A stretch of 64,000 bases of DNA from NCBI RefSeq assembly GCF_024701375.2, contig NZ_CP113910.1, forward strand, positions 6,262,001 through 6,326,000, written 5' to 3'. The DNA comes from Streptomyces sp. KMM 9044. GTDB lineage: Bacteria; Actinomycetota; Actinomycetes; Streptomycetales; Streptomycetaceae. Below are positions 34,109 through 43,070 of this stretch, piece after piece. The first letter of the stretch is position 1; each line of letters begins with the position of its first letter. The notes below the pieces were generated by a model that was not told where the DNA came from, did not search any database, and saw nothing but the letters and a program-made list of their open reading frames with translations. A program made the position numbers and the translations under genes.

Positions 34109-36844
34109 ATGTCCCCCATCCCCCGCAGGTCCCTCCTGAAGGCAGCCACCGTCGCAGGCGCCGCCACCCAGTTCAGCTGGGCCCTCGGCAGCCGAGACGC
34201 CGACGCCGCGCCGAGAGCCGAGACCGCCGACGGCGACCCCGTGACCCTGGACTGGCTCGAGGACGGCGGCCTGGGTGCGGCGCCCGGATCCACCGTCGGC
34301 GTGCCCTGGCCCAGGGGCGCCCACCAGGGCGACCAGACCTTCGCACTGACCGACGCGGACGGCAGGGCCGTACCCGTACAGTCCTGGCCCCTCGCCCACT
34401 GGCCCGACGGCTCCCTGAAGTGGACCGCGCACGCGGTGGGTTCCGGCACCGGCAGGCTCACCCTGTCCACCGGCACCCCCGCGGCCCCCGAGAAGAAGAT
34501 CACCGTCGACCAGCGCGGCGGCACCATCGGCATCTCCACCGGCGTCATCACCGCGAGGATCGCCAAGTCCGGCACCACCATCGTCAGGTCCGTCACCCGC
34601 GGCTCCACCGAGATCGCCCGAAACGGACGCCTCGTCCTGCTGCGCCAGCCCGAGTTCGAGGACGGCGACCAGACCACCGTCAGGACCGAGCGCTTCGACG
34701 GCGCCATCGACGACGTCACCGTCGAACAGGAGGGGCCGGTCCGCGCCGTCGTCCGTGTCGACGGCAAACACCGCAAGGGCCGACGCGGTTGGCTGCCCTT
34801 CTCCATCCGCCTCTACTTCTACGCGGGCGCCGACTCCTTCCGCATGGTGCACACCATCACCTACGACGGCACGCAGGAACCCGGCAAGGCGAGCGGCGAC
34901 TTCATCCGCGGCATCGGTGTCCGTTTCACCGTGCCCCTGCGCGACGAGTCCTACGACCGCCACATCCGCATCGGCGGTGAGGGCACGGGACTGCTGCGCG
35001 AAGCCGTCAAGGGCATCACCGGACTGCGCCGGGACCCGGGCGCAGCCGTGCAGGCCGCCCAGTTCGCCGGCGAGAAGCTCCCCGACCCCGCCACCTGGGA
35101 CCAGCGGGTCACCACCCGCCTGCAGTACATCCCCGAATGGGGCGACTACACCCTCTCCCAGCTCTCCGCCGACGGCTTCGCCCTGCGCAAGCGCACCAAG
35201 AAGGGGTACGGCTGGATCCCGGCCGGCGGCGGCCGGCGCGCCTCCGGCTTCGGTTACGTCGGCGGAGCCGGCGGCGGACTCTCCTTCGGTCTGCGCGACT
35301 TCTGGGAGAAGCACCCCGCCCAGCTCGACATCCGCGACGCCCACACCGACGCGGCCGAGATCACCCTCTGGCTCTGGTCACCAGAGGCGCAGCCCATGGA
35401 CCTGCGCTTCTACCACCACGGCATGGGCCAGGACACCTTCCCCGAACAGCTCGAAGGCCTCAACATCACCTACGAGGACTACGAGCCCGGGTTCGGCACC
35501 CCCTACGGCATCGCCCGTACCTCCGAACTCCTCTTCTGGGCCAACGAGTCGACCCCGAGCGCCGAGAGGCTCGCGCAGCAGGTCGAGGCCGTCCGCGTCC
35601 TCCCGCAACTCGCCGCCCCGCCGGAACAACTCATCGACGCCAAGGTGTTCGGCCCCGGCCTGTTCTCCGCACCCGACCGCTCCACCCCGGCCAAGGCGAA
35701 GATCGAGGACCACCTCGACTTCCTCTTCACCTACTACAAGGACCAGGTGGAGATGCGCCGCTGGTACGGCTTCTGGGACTACGGCGACATCATGCACACC
35801 TACGACACCGCCCGGCACCAGTGGCGCTACGACGTCGGCGGCTACGCCTGGGACAACTCAGAACTCTCGCCGGACCTCTGGCTCTGGTACGCCTACCTGC
35901 GCTCCGGCCGCGCCGACATCTTCCGCTTCGCCGAGGCGATGACCCGGCACACCGGCGAGGTCGACGTCTACCACCTGGGCCAGTGGGCCGGCCTCGGCAC
36001 CCGGCACGGCGTCCAGCACTGGGCCGACAGCGCCAAACAGCAGCGCATCGCCAACACCACCTACCGGCGCTACTACTACTTCCTCACCGCCGACGAACGC
36101 GTCGGCGACCTCATGCACGCCAACGTCGACTCCGACGAGACCTTCCTCGTCCTCGACCCCCTCCGCAAGATCCGCACCGAGCCGTACACCCCCGACCGGC
36201 ACGCCCTGTCCATCGGCTTCGGCACCGACTGGAGCGGCCTGGTCTCGGCCTGGCTCACCGAATGGGAACGCCGGGGTCCGAAGTGGGAGAAGGCCAGGGC
36301 GCGCGTCCTGTCGACCATGGAGACCATCGCCGCCCAGCCCAACGGATTCGTCCAGGGCACCGGACTGTACGACCTGGACACCGGGAAGTTCGCGATCGCC
36401 GAGGAACCCGTGGTCGGTGTCTCCCATCTCTCGGCCGTCTTCGGCCTGAACGAACTGTGCGCCGAACTCATCGACCTGGTCGACATGCCGGCCTTCAACG
36501 AGGCGTACTACGACTACTGCCGCTACTTCAACGCGAGCAAGACGGAACAGGCGGCCCGCTACGGCTCGAACTTCGGCAGCCTGATCCTCTTCCAGGGCCA
36601 TTCCCGCCTCGACGCCTACGCCGCCGTGCAGACCGGCGACGACCGGCTCGCCGACCGGGCCTGGGACAAGTTCTACAACTCCGACGGCTACAAGGAATCC
36701 GCCCCCTGGAAGACCGAGAAGGTGACCGGTCCCACCGCCCTGGTCGCCGGCAGCGAGGCCACCTGGGTGTCCACCAACGACACCGCGCTCTACGGCCTCG
36801 CCGCCATCGAGAACCTCGCCCTCCTGGGCGACCGGATGCCGTAG
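34109..36844 (+). CDS. secreted exo-rhamnogalacturonan lyase-like protein (PcRGLX/PL26 type)
   Basis: 911-residue exported protein. A Tat signal (PRRSLLKAATVAGAA) lies at residues 5-20. The N-terminal beta-rich domain includes VTLDWLEDGG and QSWPLAHWPDGSLKWTAHAV, recalling the RIFT-barrel domain of PcRGLX-like exo-rhamnogalacturonan lyases; a central beta-sandwich and a C-terminal alpha/alpha-barrel rich in Trp and Tyr (MRRWYGFWDYGD, HLGQWAGLGTRHGVQHW) follow. It should release disaccharides from rhamnogalacturonan backbone ends for the importer upstream. Catalytic residues cannot be assigned by eye. GGAAAGG precedes the ATG at 34109. Confidence 0.75.
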   Translation: MSPIPRRSLLKAATVAGAATQFSWALGSRDADAAPRAETADGDPVTLDWLEDGGLGAAPGSTVGVPWPRGAHQGDQTFALTDADGRAVPVQSWPLAHWPDGSLKWTAHAVGSGTGRLTLSTGTPAAPEKKITVDQRGGTIGISTGVITARIAKSGTTIVRSVTRGSTEIARNGRLVLLRQPEFEDGDQTTVRTERFDGAIDDVTVEQEGPVRAVVRVDGKHRKGRRGWLPFSIRLYFYAGADSFRMVHTITYDGTQEPGKASGDFIRGIGVRFTVPLRDESYDRHIRIGGEGTGLLREAVKGITGLRRDPGAAVQAAQFAGEKLPDPATWDQRVTTRLQYIPEWGDYTLSQLSADGFALRKRTKKGYGWIPAGGGRRASGFGYVGGAGGGLSFGLRDFWEKHPAQLDIRDAHTDAAEITLWLWSPEAQPMDLRFYHHGMGQDTFPEQLEGLNITYEDYEPGFGTPYGIARTSELLFWANESTPSAERLAQQVEAVRVLPQLAAPPEQLIDAKVFGPGLFSAPDRSTPAKAKIEDHLDFLFTYYKDQVEMRRWYGFWDYGDIMHTYDTARHQWRYDVGGYAWDNSELSPDLWLWYAYLRSGRADIFRFAEAMTRHTGEVDVYHLGQWAGLGTRHGVQHWADSAKQQRIANTTYRRYYYFLTADERVGDLMHANVDSDETFLVLDPLRKIRTEPYTPDRHALSIGFGTDWSGLVSAWLTEWERRGPKWEKARARVLSTMETIAAQPNGFVQGTGLYDLDTGKFAIAEEPVVGVSHLSAVFGLNELCAELIDLVDMPAFNEAYYDYCRYFNASKTEQAARYGSNFGSLILFQGHSRLDAYAAVQTGDDRLADRAWDKFYNSDGYKESAPWKTEKVTGPTALVAGSEATWVSTNDTALYGLAAIENLALLGDRMP

Positions 36845-36904
36845 AAGGCGCTGAGAGGCCGTAGGGGACCGTACGCCCCGGGCGCGGGCGGGCAGACTCC
36901 CCCC

Positions 36905-37354
36905 GTGGACCGCAGCCATTACCGCTTCCGCAGTCTGTGGAGCCTGCCCGCGCCCGCCGGAGCGGTGTACCACGCCCTGGAGCGCATCGAGGACTATCCC
37001 CGCTGGTGGCCGCAGGTGCAGGAGGTCACCCGGCTCGACGCCACCGGCGGGGCCGTGCGGATCCGTTCCGTGCTGCCCTTCGACCTGAGGACGACCCTGC
37101 GCGAGACACGGCGCGATCCCGCGGCCGGAATACTCGAAGTACGCCTGTCCGGGGACCTCGACGGCTGGGCCCGCTGGACCGTCACCCCCGTGGGCCCCGC
37201 CGGCGCACTCGCCCGCTACGACCAGGAGGTCGACGTCCGCAAACCCCTCCTGCGCCGCCTCGCCGTGCCCGGACGACCCCTCTTCCGCGCGAACCACGCC
37301 CTGATGATGCGCTCCGGTCGGTGCGGCCTGGCCGCCCGCCTCCAAGCGGTTTGA
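36905..37354 (+). CDS. SRPBCC-fold (polyketide cyclase/START-like) protein
   Basis: 149-residue protein beginning YRFRSLWSLPAPAGAVYHALE and IEDYPRWWPQV, the usual opening of SRPBCC helix-grip proteins, which bind hydrophobic ligands. No catalytic residue is evident. The GTG at 36905 lies six bases after a CAGACT -10-like hexamer; a leaderless start is possible. Its stop codon overlaps the -35 element of the following tRNA gene. Confidence 0.82.
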   Translation: MDRSHYRFRSLWSLPAPAGAVYHALERIEDYPRWWPQVQEVTRLDATGGAVRIRSVLPFDLRTTLRETRRDPAAGILEVRLSGDLDGWARWTVTPVGPAGALARYDQEVDVRKPLLRRLAVPGRPLFRANHALMMRSGRCGLAARLQAV

Positions 37355-37380
37355 ACTGATCCCGTCCGGCCCTGTATCAT
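37351..37380 (+). promoter_or_regulatory. tRNA-Val promoter overlapping the SRPBCC stop codon
   Basis: TTGAAC (37351-37356) and TATCAT (37375-37380) are spaced by 18 bases, the best vegetative-type promoter in the window, 14 bases before the tRNA. The -35 hexamer includes the TGA stop (37352-37354) of the SRPBCC gene. Confidence 0.75.
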
Positions 37381-37393
37381 TCACCGCGTTCCC

Positions 37394-37465
37394 GGGCGAT
37401 TAGCTCAGTGGGAGAGCGCTTCGTTCACACCGAAGAGGTCACTGGTTCGAACCCAGTATCGCCCA
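37394..37465 (+). tRNA. tRNA-Val (CAC), second identical copy
   Basis: 72-nt tRNA identical in sequence to the gene at 29638-29709, with anticodon CAC, and in the same orientation 7.76 kb away. Both are followed by a strong hairpin, but their promoters and hairpins differ. Confidence 0.95.
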
Positions 37466-37471
37466 CCGGGA

Positions 37472-37500
37472 AAGCCGGTCCGCCCCAGGCGGACCGGCTT
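37472..37500 (+). terminator. tRNA-Val terminator
   Basis: AAGCCGGTCCGCC (37472-37484) pairs with 37488-37500 around a CCA loop, a perfect 13-bp stem followed by CTTCTTC. It lies six bases after the tRNA. Confidence 0.85.
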
Positions 37501-37556
37501 CTTCGCGTCGTGTCCTGTGGCACAGGCCCCGGCGTCACCTGCCCGGCGCGGTTCCC

Positions 37557-38299
<743 letters not shown>

Positions 38300-38455
38300 C
38301 CCCACCAACCCCTCGTTCACCATTGGCAGTCGACATCTCGTCGGCTGCCCGCTCCGGTGATACCCGGGCCGTTTGCGCCGTACGCCGGACGGAGACAACA
38401 GAACTACGGGTCTTCGCAGCTCAGCAGCCCGGTACGGGGACACACTTGTTCTGGA

Positions 38456-39034
38456 ATGCTGTCGGCCGTGGCCATCGCGCAGCCCGAACGGGGCGGGCTC
38501 CTGCCCGAGTGCACAGCACCCCCTCGCGGCTCTCTCGCCACCACCGCCTGCATGGAGACCCTGCAGGTCGGCTATCTGCACGCCGTCGCCGTCGCGGCGG
38601 GCTGTTCACTGTCCCGGCCCTTTCCGGACAACGGCATCGACTGGCACGTCAGCCACAGCGCACCCGGGCACACCGTCGACGACGAGATCACCGTCAAGGT
38701 GCAGTTGAAGGCCACCCACCAGATCCCGCCCCGCCCGCCCGGCCCCTCCTTCTCCTTCACTCTCGACAACGCGCACCTGACGAAGCTCGCCCGCACCCCG
38801 GTCTCGGTGCACAAGACGCTCGTCGTCACGCTCGTCTCTCGCTCGCAGAACGACTGGCTGCGCGCCGGACACGACCGGCTCGACCTGAGGCGCTGCTGTT
38901 ACTGGATCAACCTCGCCGGACAGCCGGTCACCGGACTGCGCCGCACCACCGTGCGCATTCCCACTGCACGCATCTTCGACGACCGGGCACTGCGCGAGAT
39001 CATGGCCCGGGTCGGGACGGGAGGAACACCGTGA
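38456..39034 (+). CDS. DUF4365-domain protein, possible nuclease fold
   Basis: 192-residue protein. The conserved region begins LATTACMETLQVGYLHAVA and contains GIDWHV, then about 20 residues later VKVQLKAT; the Asp and the QxK pair resemble a PD-(D/E)XK nuclease core, and DUF4365 members are found in defence-related loci. The C-terminal half includes RRCCYWINLAGQP. The ATG at 38456 or the GTG at 38468 could start the protein; neither has a strong ribosome binding site. It overlaps the next gene by GTGA, so the two are an operon. Confidence 0.75.
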   Translation: MLSAVAIAQPERGGLLPECTAPPRGSLATTACMETLQVGYLHAVAVAAGCSLSRPFPDNGIDWHVSHSAPGHTVDDEITVKVQLKATHQIPPRPPGPSFSFTLDNAHLTKLARTPVSVHKTLVVTLVSRSQNDWLRAGHDRLDLRRCCYWINLAGQPVTGLRRTTVRIPTARIFDDRALREIMARVGTGGTP

Positions 39035-40243
39035 CGCACCGCCCGACCGGAGAACGCCCGCACCCCACCGAAGACGCCCGGCACGGCCGGCCGCCGGAGA
39101 CCGCCGGCATCGACCCCGCCGTCCTCGGTGCCCTGCTGCACCGGCACGGCTGGCAGCGGCGCGGCGGCGCCGCCGGACGCTACGGGCGCTGGACCACGCC
39201 CGGACCCGGCACCGGACCCGGCACCGGGACCAGCCTGCTGTTCCCAAAGGGCCGCGCCTTCCCCGACAGCGACGACCTGCTCGCCGAGGCGCTCGCCGCG
39301 CTGTCCCGCAGCGACACCCCGGCCGCCCGCGAGGTTCTCGTCTCCCTCGCCCTGCCCAGTGACGAGATCCGCTGGTGGCGCGACGCATCCGGCGGCCCCG
39401 GCGGCGCGACCGCCTGGGCCGCCGAGGAACACCTGCGGACCGCCGCCCGCCGGACGCTCCTCGCCGCCGCCCGCGCCACCCGCGCACGCGTCGGCCACCA
39501 CGGCATCCGGCCCCGCCGACGGCGGCCACCGGCTCACCGCCTTCGCGCCCGTCACCACCGCCCGCCCCCTCGCCGTGCGCCTCCACCAGGCCCCGTACGC
39601 GGCCCGCGAGGCCATCGACTACCGGCGGGCCACCGGCGGCATGGAGGCCTTCGACGCAGCCGTCGAGTCGGGCGTCAGCCACGAGCTCACCGACGCCCTC
39701 GTCCCCCTCGTCCAGGGCGCACAGGGAGCCCGCGTCGCCGTCGCGTGGGCTCTTGCGGCCGGTGTACCCGACGGCTGCGCGACCTCGCCCGAACCCGTCG
39801 AGTTCTCCCCCGGCGACCTGACCGTCCTGCGTGAGGCGGGCACCCGCCTCCGGTGTGCGGAACCCTCCGTACCGGTCCGGATCGCCGGCGCCGTGGTCCG
39901 GATACGCAGGTCGGGACCGTGTGACGTGGGCACCGTACGGCTGCGGGTGCTCGCCGGCGCCGAACTCGGGTACGTACGCGGCACTCTCGACGAGGACGCC
40001 TACCGCGTCGCCGTCCACGCCCACCTGGTCGGACTGCCGGTGCGGGTGAGCGGCCGGCTGGAGAGCAGGGGTGGCTTCCGCCGGCTCACCGGGGTCGGCC
40101 GGGCGGCGCCGGTGCAGGTCGACGAGGCCGAGTGGGACCGGCTGATGAAGGCACTCCAGGAGAACGCGGAAACCGCAGCCCTCTTCGGCGAGGCCTGCGG
40201 CGCCGACGGCGACTGCCCCGACGAGGAGAGGGGCGGCGGCTGA
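39031..40243 (+). pseudogene. unknown protein gene with a frameshift
   Basis: Starts at GTG 39031, overlapping the DUF4365 stop (GTGA). The first about 160 codons (to ATRARVGHHG) have coding-type composition in one frame, then the open frame continues in the next frame from about 39500 (SGPADGGHRLTAFAPV) to the TGA at 40243, giving a full length near 403 residues. One extra base between about 39480 and 39515 explains it. No known domain is visible; the C-terminal half contains VRIAGAVVRIRR and a beta-rich region. It may be a broken partner of the DUF4365 gene or a sequencing artefact. Confidence 0.6.
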
Positions 40244-40272
40244 CCGGGGCGGAGACGGCGGCGGGCAATGAT

Positions 40273-40303
40273 TTCGACCCGCACCGGTCCGGGTCGGTAC
40301 GAT
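40273..40303 (+). promoter_or_regulatory. candidate thrS promoter
   Basis: TTCGAC (40273-40278) and TACGAT (40298-40303) with a 19-base spacer lie about 60 bases before thrS. An inverted repeat GACCCG/CGGGTC spans the spacer. I saw no T-box features in the short leader. Confidence 0.35.
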
Positions 40304-40363
40304 CGCACCCGTGCGTGCGCTCAGGTATGGCGCCGCAGCCCAGCCTTCAGTCAGGAGAGACCG

Positions 40364-42340
40364 GTGTCAGACGTCCGTGTGATCATCCAACGCGATTCCG
40401 AGCGGGAAGAACGCGTGGTGGCGACGGGCACCACGGCCGCCGACCTCTTCGCCGGTGAGCGCTCGGTCGTCGCCGCGCGCGTGGCCGGTGAGCTCAAGGA
40501 CCTCGCCCACGAGGTCGGGGACGGCGACACCGTCGAAGCCGTCGAGATCTCCTCCCCGGACGGTCTCGACATCCTGCGCCACTCCACCGCGCACGTCATG
40601 GCCCAGGCCGTGCAGGACCTGTTCCCCGAGGCCAAGCTGGGCATCGGTCCGCCGGTCAAGGACGGCTTCTACTACGACTTCGACGTGGAGAAGCCGTTCA
40701 CGCCCGAGGATCTCAAGGCCATCGAGAAGCGCATGCAGGAGATCCAGAAGCGCGGCCAGCGCTTCTCGCGCCGCGTGGTGACCGACGACGCCGCCCGTGA
40801 GGAGCTCTCCGGCGAGCCGTACAAGCTCGAGCTGATCGGCCTCAAGGGCTCCGCGTCGCACGACGACGGCGCGGACGTCGAGGTCGGCGCGGGCGAGCTG
40901 ACGATCTACGACAACCTCGACGCCAAGACCGGCGAGCTGTGCTGGCGGGATCTCTGCCGCGGCCCGCACCTGCCGACCACCCGGAACATCCCGGCGTTCA
41001 AGCTGATGCGTAACGCCGCCGCCTACTGGCGCGGCAGTGAGAAGAACCCGATGCTCCAGCGCATCTACGGCACCGCCTGGCCGACCAAGGACGAGCTGAA
41101 GGCGCACCTGGAGTTCCTCGCCGAGGCCGAGAAGCGCGACCACCGCAAGCTCGGCAGCGAGCTCGACCTGTTCTCCGTCCCGGAGCAGATCGGCTCCGGC
41201 CTCGCCGTCTTCCACCCCAAGGGCGGCATCATCCGCCGGGTCATGGAGGACTACTCGCGGCGCAAGCACGAGGAGGCCGGTTACGAGTTCGTCTACACCC
41301 CGCACGCGACGAAGGGGAAGCTCTTCGAGACCTCGGGCCACCTGGACTGGTACGCCGACGGCATGTACCCGCCCATGCAGCTCGACGAGGGCGTGGACTA
41401 CTACCTCAAGCCCATGAACTGCCCGATGCACAACCTGATCTTCGACGCGCGCGGCCGGTCGTACCGTGAACTGCCCTTGAGGCTCTTTGAGTTCGGCACG
41501 GTCTACCGCTACGAGAAGTCGGGTGTCGTGCACGGTCTGACTCGCGCCCGCGGATTCACCCAGGACGACGCGCACATCTACTGCAGCCGCGAACAGATGG
41601 CGGACGAACTCGACAAGACGCTCACCTTCGTGCTCGGCCTGCTGCGCGACTACGGTCTGACCGACTTCTACCTGGAGCTGTCCACCAAGGATCCGGAGAA
41701 GTTCGTCGGCAGCGACGGGGCCTGGGAGGAGGCGACCGAGACGCTGCGCCAGGTTGCCGAGAAGCAGGGCCTGGAGCTTGTCGCGGACCCGGGGGGCGCG
41801 GCCTTCTACGGCCCGAAGATCTCCGTCCAGACCCGGGACGCGATCGGCCGCACCTGGCAGATGTCGACCATTCAGCTCGACTTCAATCTGCCGGAGCGCT
41901 TCAACCTGGAGTACACGGCCGCGGACGGTTCCAAGACCCGCCCGGTCATGATCCACCGCGCGCTGTTCGGCTCCATCGAGCGGTTCTTCGCGGTGCTCCT
42001 CGAGCACTATGCGGGCGCCTTCCCGGTGTGGCTGGCGCCGGTGCAGGCGGTGGGTATCCCGGTGGGCGACGCCCACGTGGAGTACCTGGAGAGGTTCGCC
42101 GCGGACGCGAAGAAGCAGGGCCTGCGGGTCGAGGTGGACTCCTCCTCGGACCGCATGCAGAAGAAGATCAGAAACGCCCAGAAGCAGAAGGTGCCGTTCA
42201 TGGTGATCGTCGGCGACGACGACATGAACGCAGGCACGGTCTCGTTCCGCTATCGCGACGGGTCGCAGAAGAACGGCATTCCCCGTGACGAAGCGATCGC
42301 CGAGATCGTTGACGTGGGGGAGCGTCGGGTTCAGGTCTGA
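40364..42340 (+). CDS. thrS: threonyl-tRNA synthetase
   Basis: 658-residue cytosolic enzyme charging tRNA-Thr. It has an N-terminal TGS domain (to about 65), the editing domain with [11 protein letters not shown], the catalytic domain with motif 2 [10 protein letters not shown] and motif 3 [14 protein letters not shown], the zinc-ligand segment MNCPMHN, and the anticodon-binding domain (from [15 protein letters not shown]). All family parts are complete. AGGAG at 40353-40357 supports the GTG at 40364 rather than the upstream ATG in the same frame. Confidence 0.97.
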   Translation: MSDVRVIIQRDSEREERVVATGTTAADLFAGERSVVAARVAGELKDLAHEVGDGDTVEAVEISSPDGLDILRHSTAHVMAQAVQDLFPEAKLGIGPPVKDGFYYDFDVEKPFTPEDLKAIEKRMQEIQKRGQRFSRRVVTDDAAREELSGEPYKLELIGLKGSASHDDGADVEVGAGELTIYDNLDAKTGELCWRDLCRGPHLPTTRNIPAFKLMRNAAAYWRGSEKNPMLQRIYGTAWPTKDELKAHLEFLAEAEKRDHRKLGSELDLFSVPEQIGSGLAVFHPKGGIIRRVMEDYSRRKHEEAGYEFVYTPHATKGKLFETSGHLDWYADGMYPPMQLDEGVDYYLKPMNCPMHNLIFDARGRSYRELPLRLFEFGTVYRYEKSGVVHGLTRARGFTQDDAHIYCSREQMADELDKTLTFVLGLLRDYGLTDFYLELSTKDPEKFVGSDGAWEEATETLRQVAEKQGLELVADPGGAAFYGPKISVQTRDAIGRTWQMSTIQLDFNLPERFNLEYTAADGSKTRPVMIHRALFGSIERFFAVLLEHYAGAFPVWLAPVQAVGIPVGDAHVEYLERFAADAKKQGLRVEVDSSSDRMQKKIRNAQKQKVPFMVIVGDDDMNAGTVSFRYRDGSQKNGIPRDEAIAEIVDVGERRVQV

Positions 42341-42403
42341 TGTGATCGCCGCCGGCGCGGGGATGGCCCGTCGTAGCCCTCGTCCTCGTGACGTCGGCGC
42401 GAG

Positions 42404-42427
42404 CGCTCCCCGCGCAGGCGGGGAGCG
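42404..42427 (+). terminator. thrS terminator hairpin
   Basis: CGCTCCCCGC (42404-42413) pairs perfectly with GCGGGGAGCG (42418-42427) around GCAG, 64 bases after thrS. Confidence 0.7.
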
Positions 42428-42453
42428 GCCCTCGGGGGGACCCCCGGCGGCCT

Positions 42454-42484
42454 TTGCCGCACCCCCACAGTGACGCCATATGCT
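42454..42484 (+). promoter_or_regulatory. candidate promoter for a leaderless HIT gene
   Basis: TTGCCG (42454-42459) and TATGCT (42479-42484) are 19 bases apart and the -10 ends six bases before the ATG at 42491, leaving no room for a ribosome binding site. Confidence 0.5.
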
Positions 42485-42490
42485 GCACGC

Positions 42491-43036
42491 ATGACGAGTG
42501 AGCCGGAGCAGCAGATCGGAGTGGGCACGCAGGACGCGTTCCAGCGTCTGTGGACGCCCCACCGGATGGCCTACATCCAGGGCGAGAACAAGCCGAGCGG
42601 CCCGGGCGCCGACGACGGCTGTCCCTTCTGCTCCATTCCGGCCAAGTCCGACGAGGACGGGCTGATCATCCAGCGCGGCGAGCTGGTCTACGCGGTGCTC
42701 AATCTCTACCCCTACACCGGTGGTCACTGCATGGTGGTGCCGTACCGCCACGTCGCCGACTACACGGATCTGACGGCGGCGGAGACGGCGGAGCTCGCCG
42801 GGTTCACCAAGCACGCGATGAGCGCTCTGCGCACCGCCTCCGGTGCGCACGGCTTCAACATCGGCATGAACCAGGGCGCGGTCGCGGGTGCCGGTATCGC
42901 CGCGCACCTGCATCAGCACGTCGTACCCCGCTGGGGCGGCGACACCAATTTCATGCCCGTGGTGGGCCACACGAAGGTCCTGCCGCAACTGCTGGGTGAC
43001 ACCCGCAAGATGCTGGCGGAGGCCTGGCCTTCCTGA
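42491..43036 (+). CDS. HIT-family nucleotide hydrolase/transferase
   Basis: 181-residue protein with the histidine triad HLHQHVVPRW and upstream CPFCSIP (zinc-binding Cys pair) and NLYPYTGGHCMVVPYRH. This resembles actinobacterial Ap4A phosphorylase-like HIT proteins, which split dinucleoside polyphosphates or transfer AMP. It lies between thrS and the phospholipid genes, an order I recall from other actinomycetes. No Shine-Dalgarno sequence precedes the ATG; the mRNA is probably leaderless. Confidence 0.88.
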   Translation: MTSEPEQQIGVGTQDAFQRLWTPHRMAYIQGENKPSGPGADDGCPFCSIPAKSDEDGLIIQRGELVYAVLNLYPYTGGHCMVVPYRHVADYTDLTAAETAELAGFTKHAMSALRTASGAHGFNIGMNQGAVAGAGIAAHLHQHVVPRWGGDTNFMPVVGHTKVLPQLLGDTRKMLAEAWPS

Positions 43037-43070
43037 GCCGCGGCGGGGTGCCCCCGGCCGGGGGCACCCC

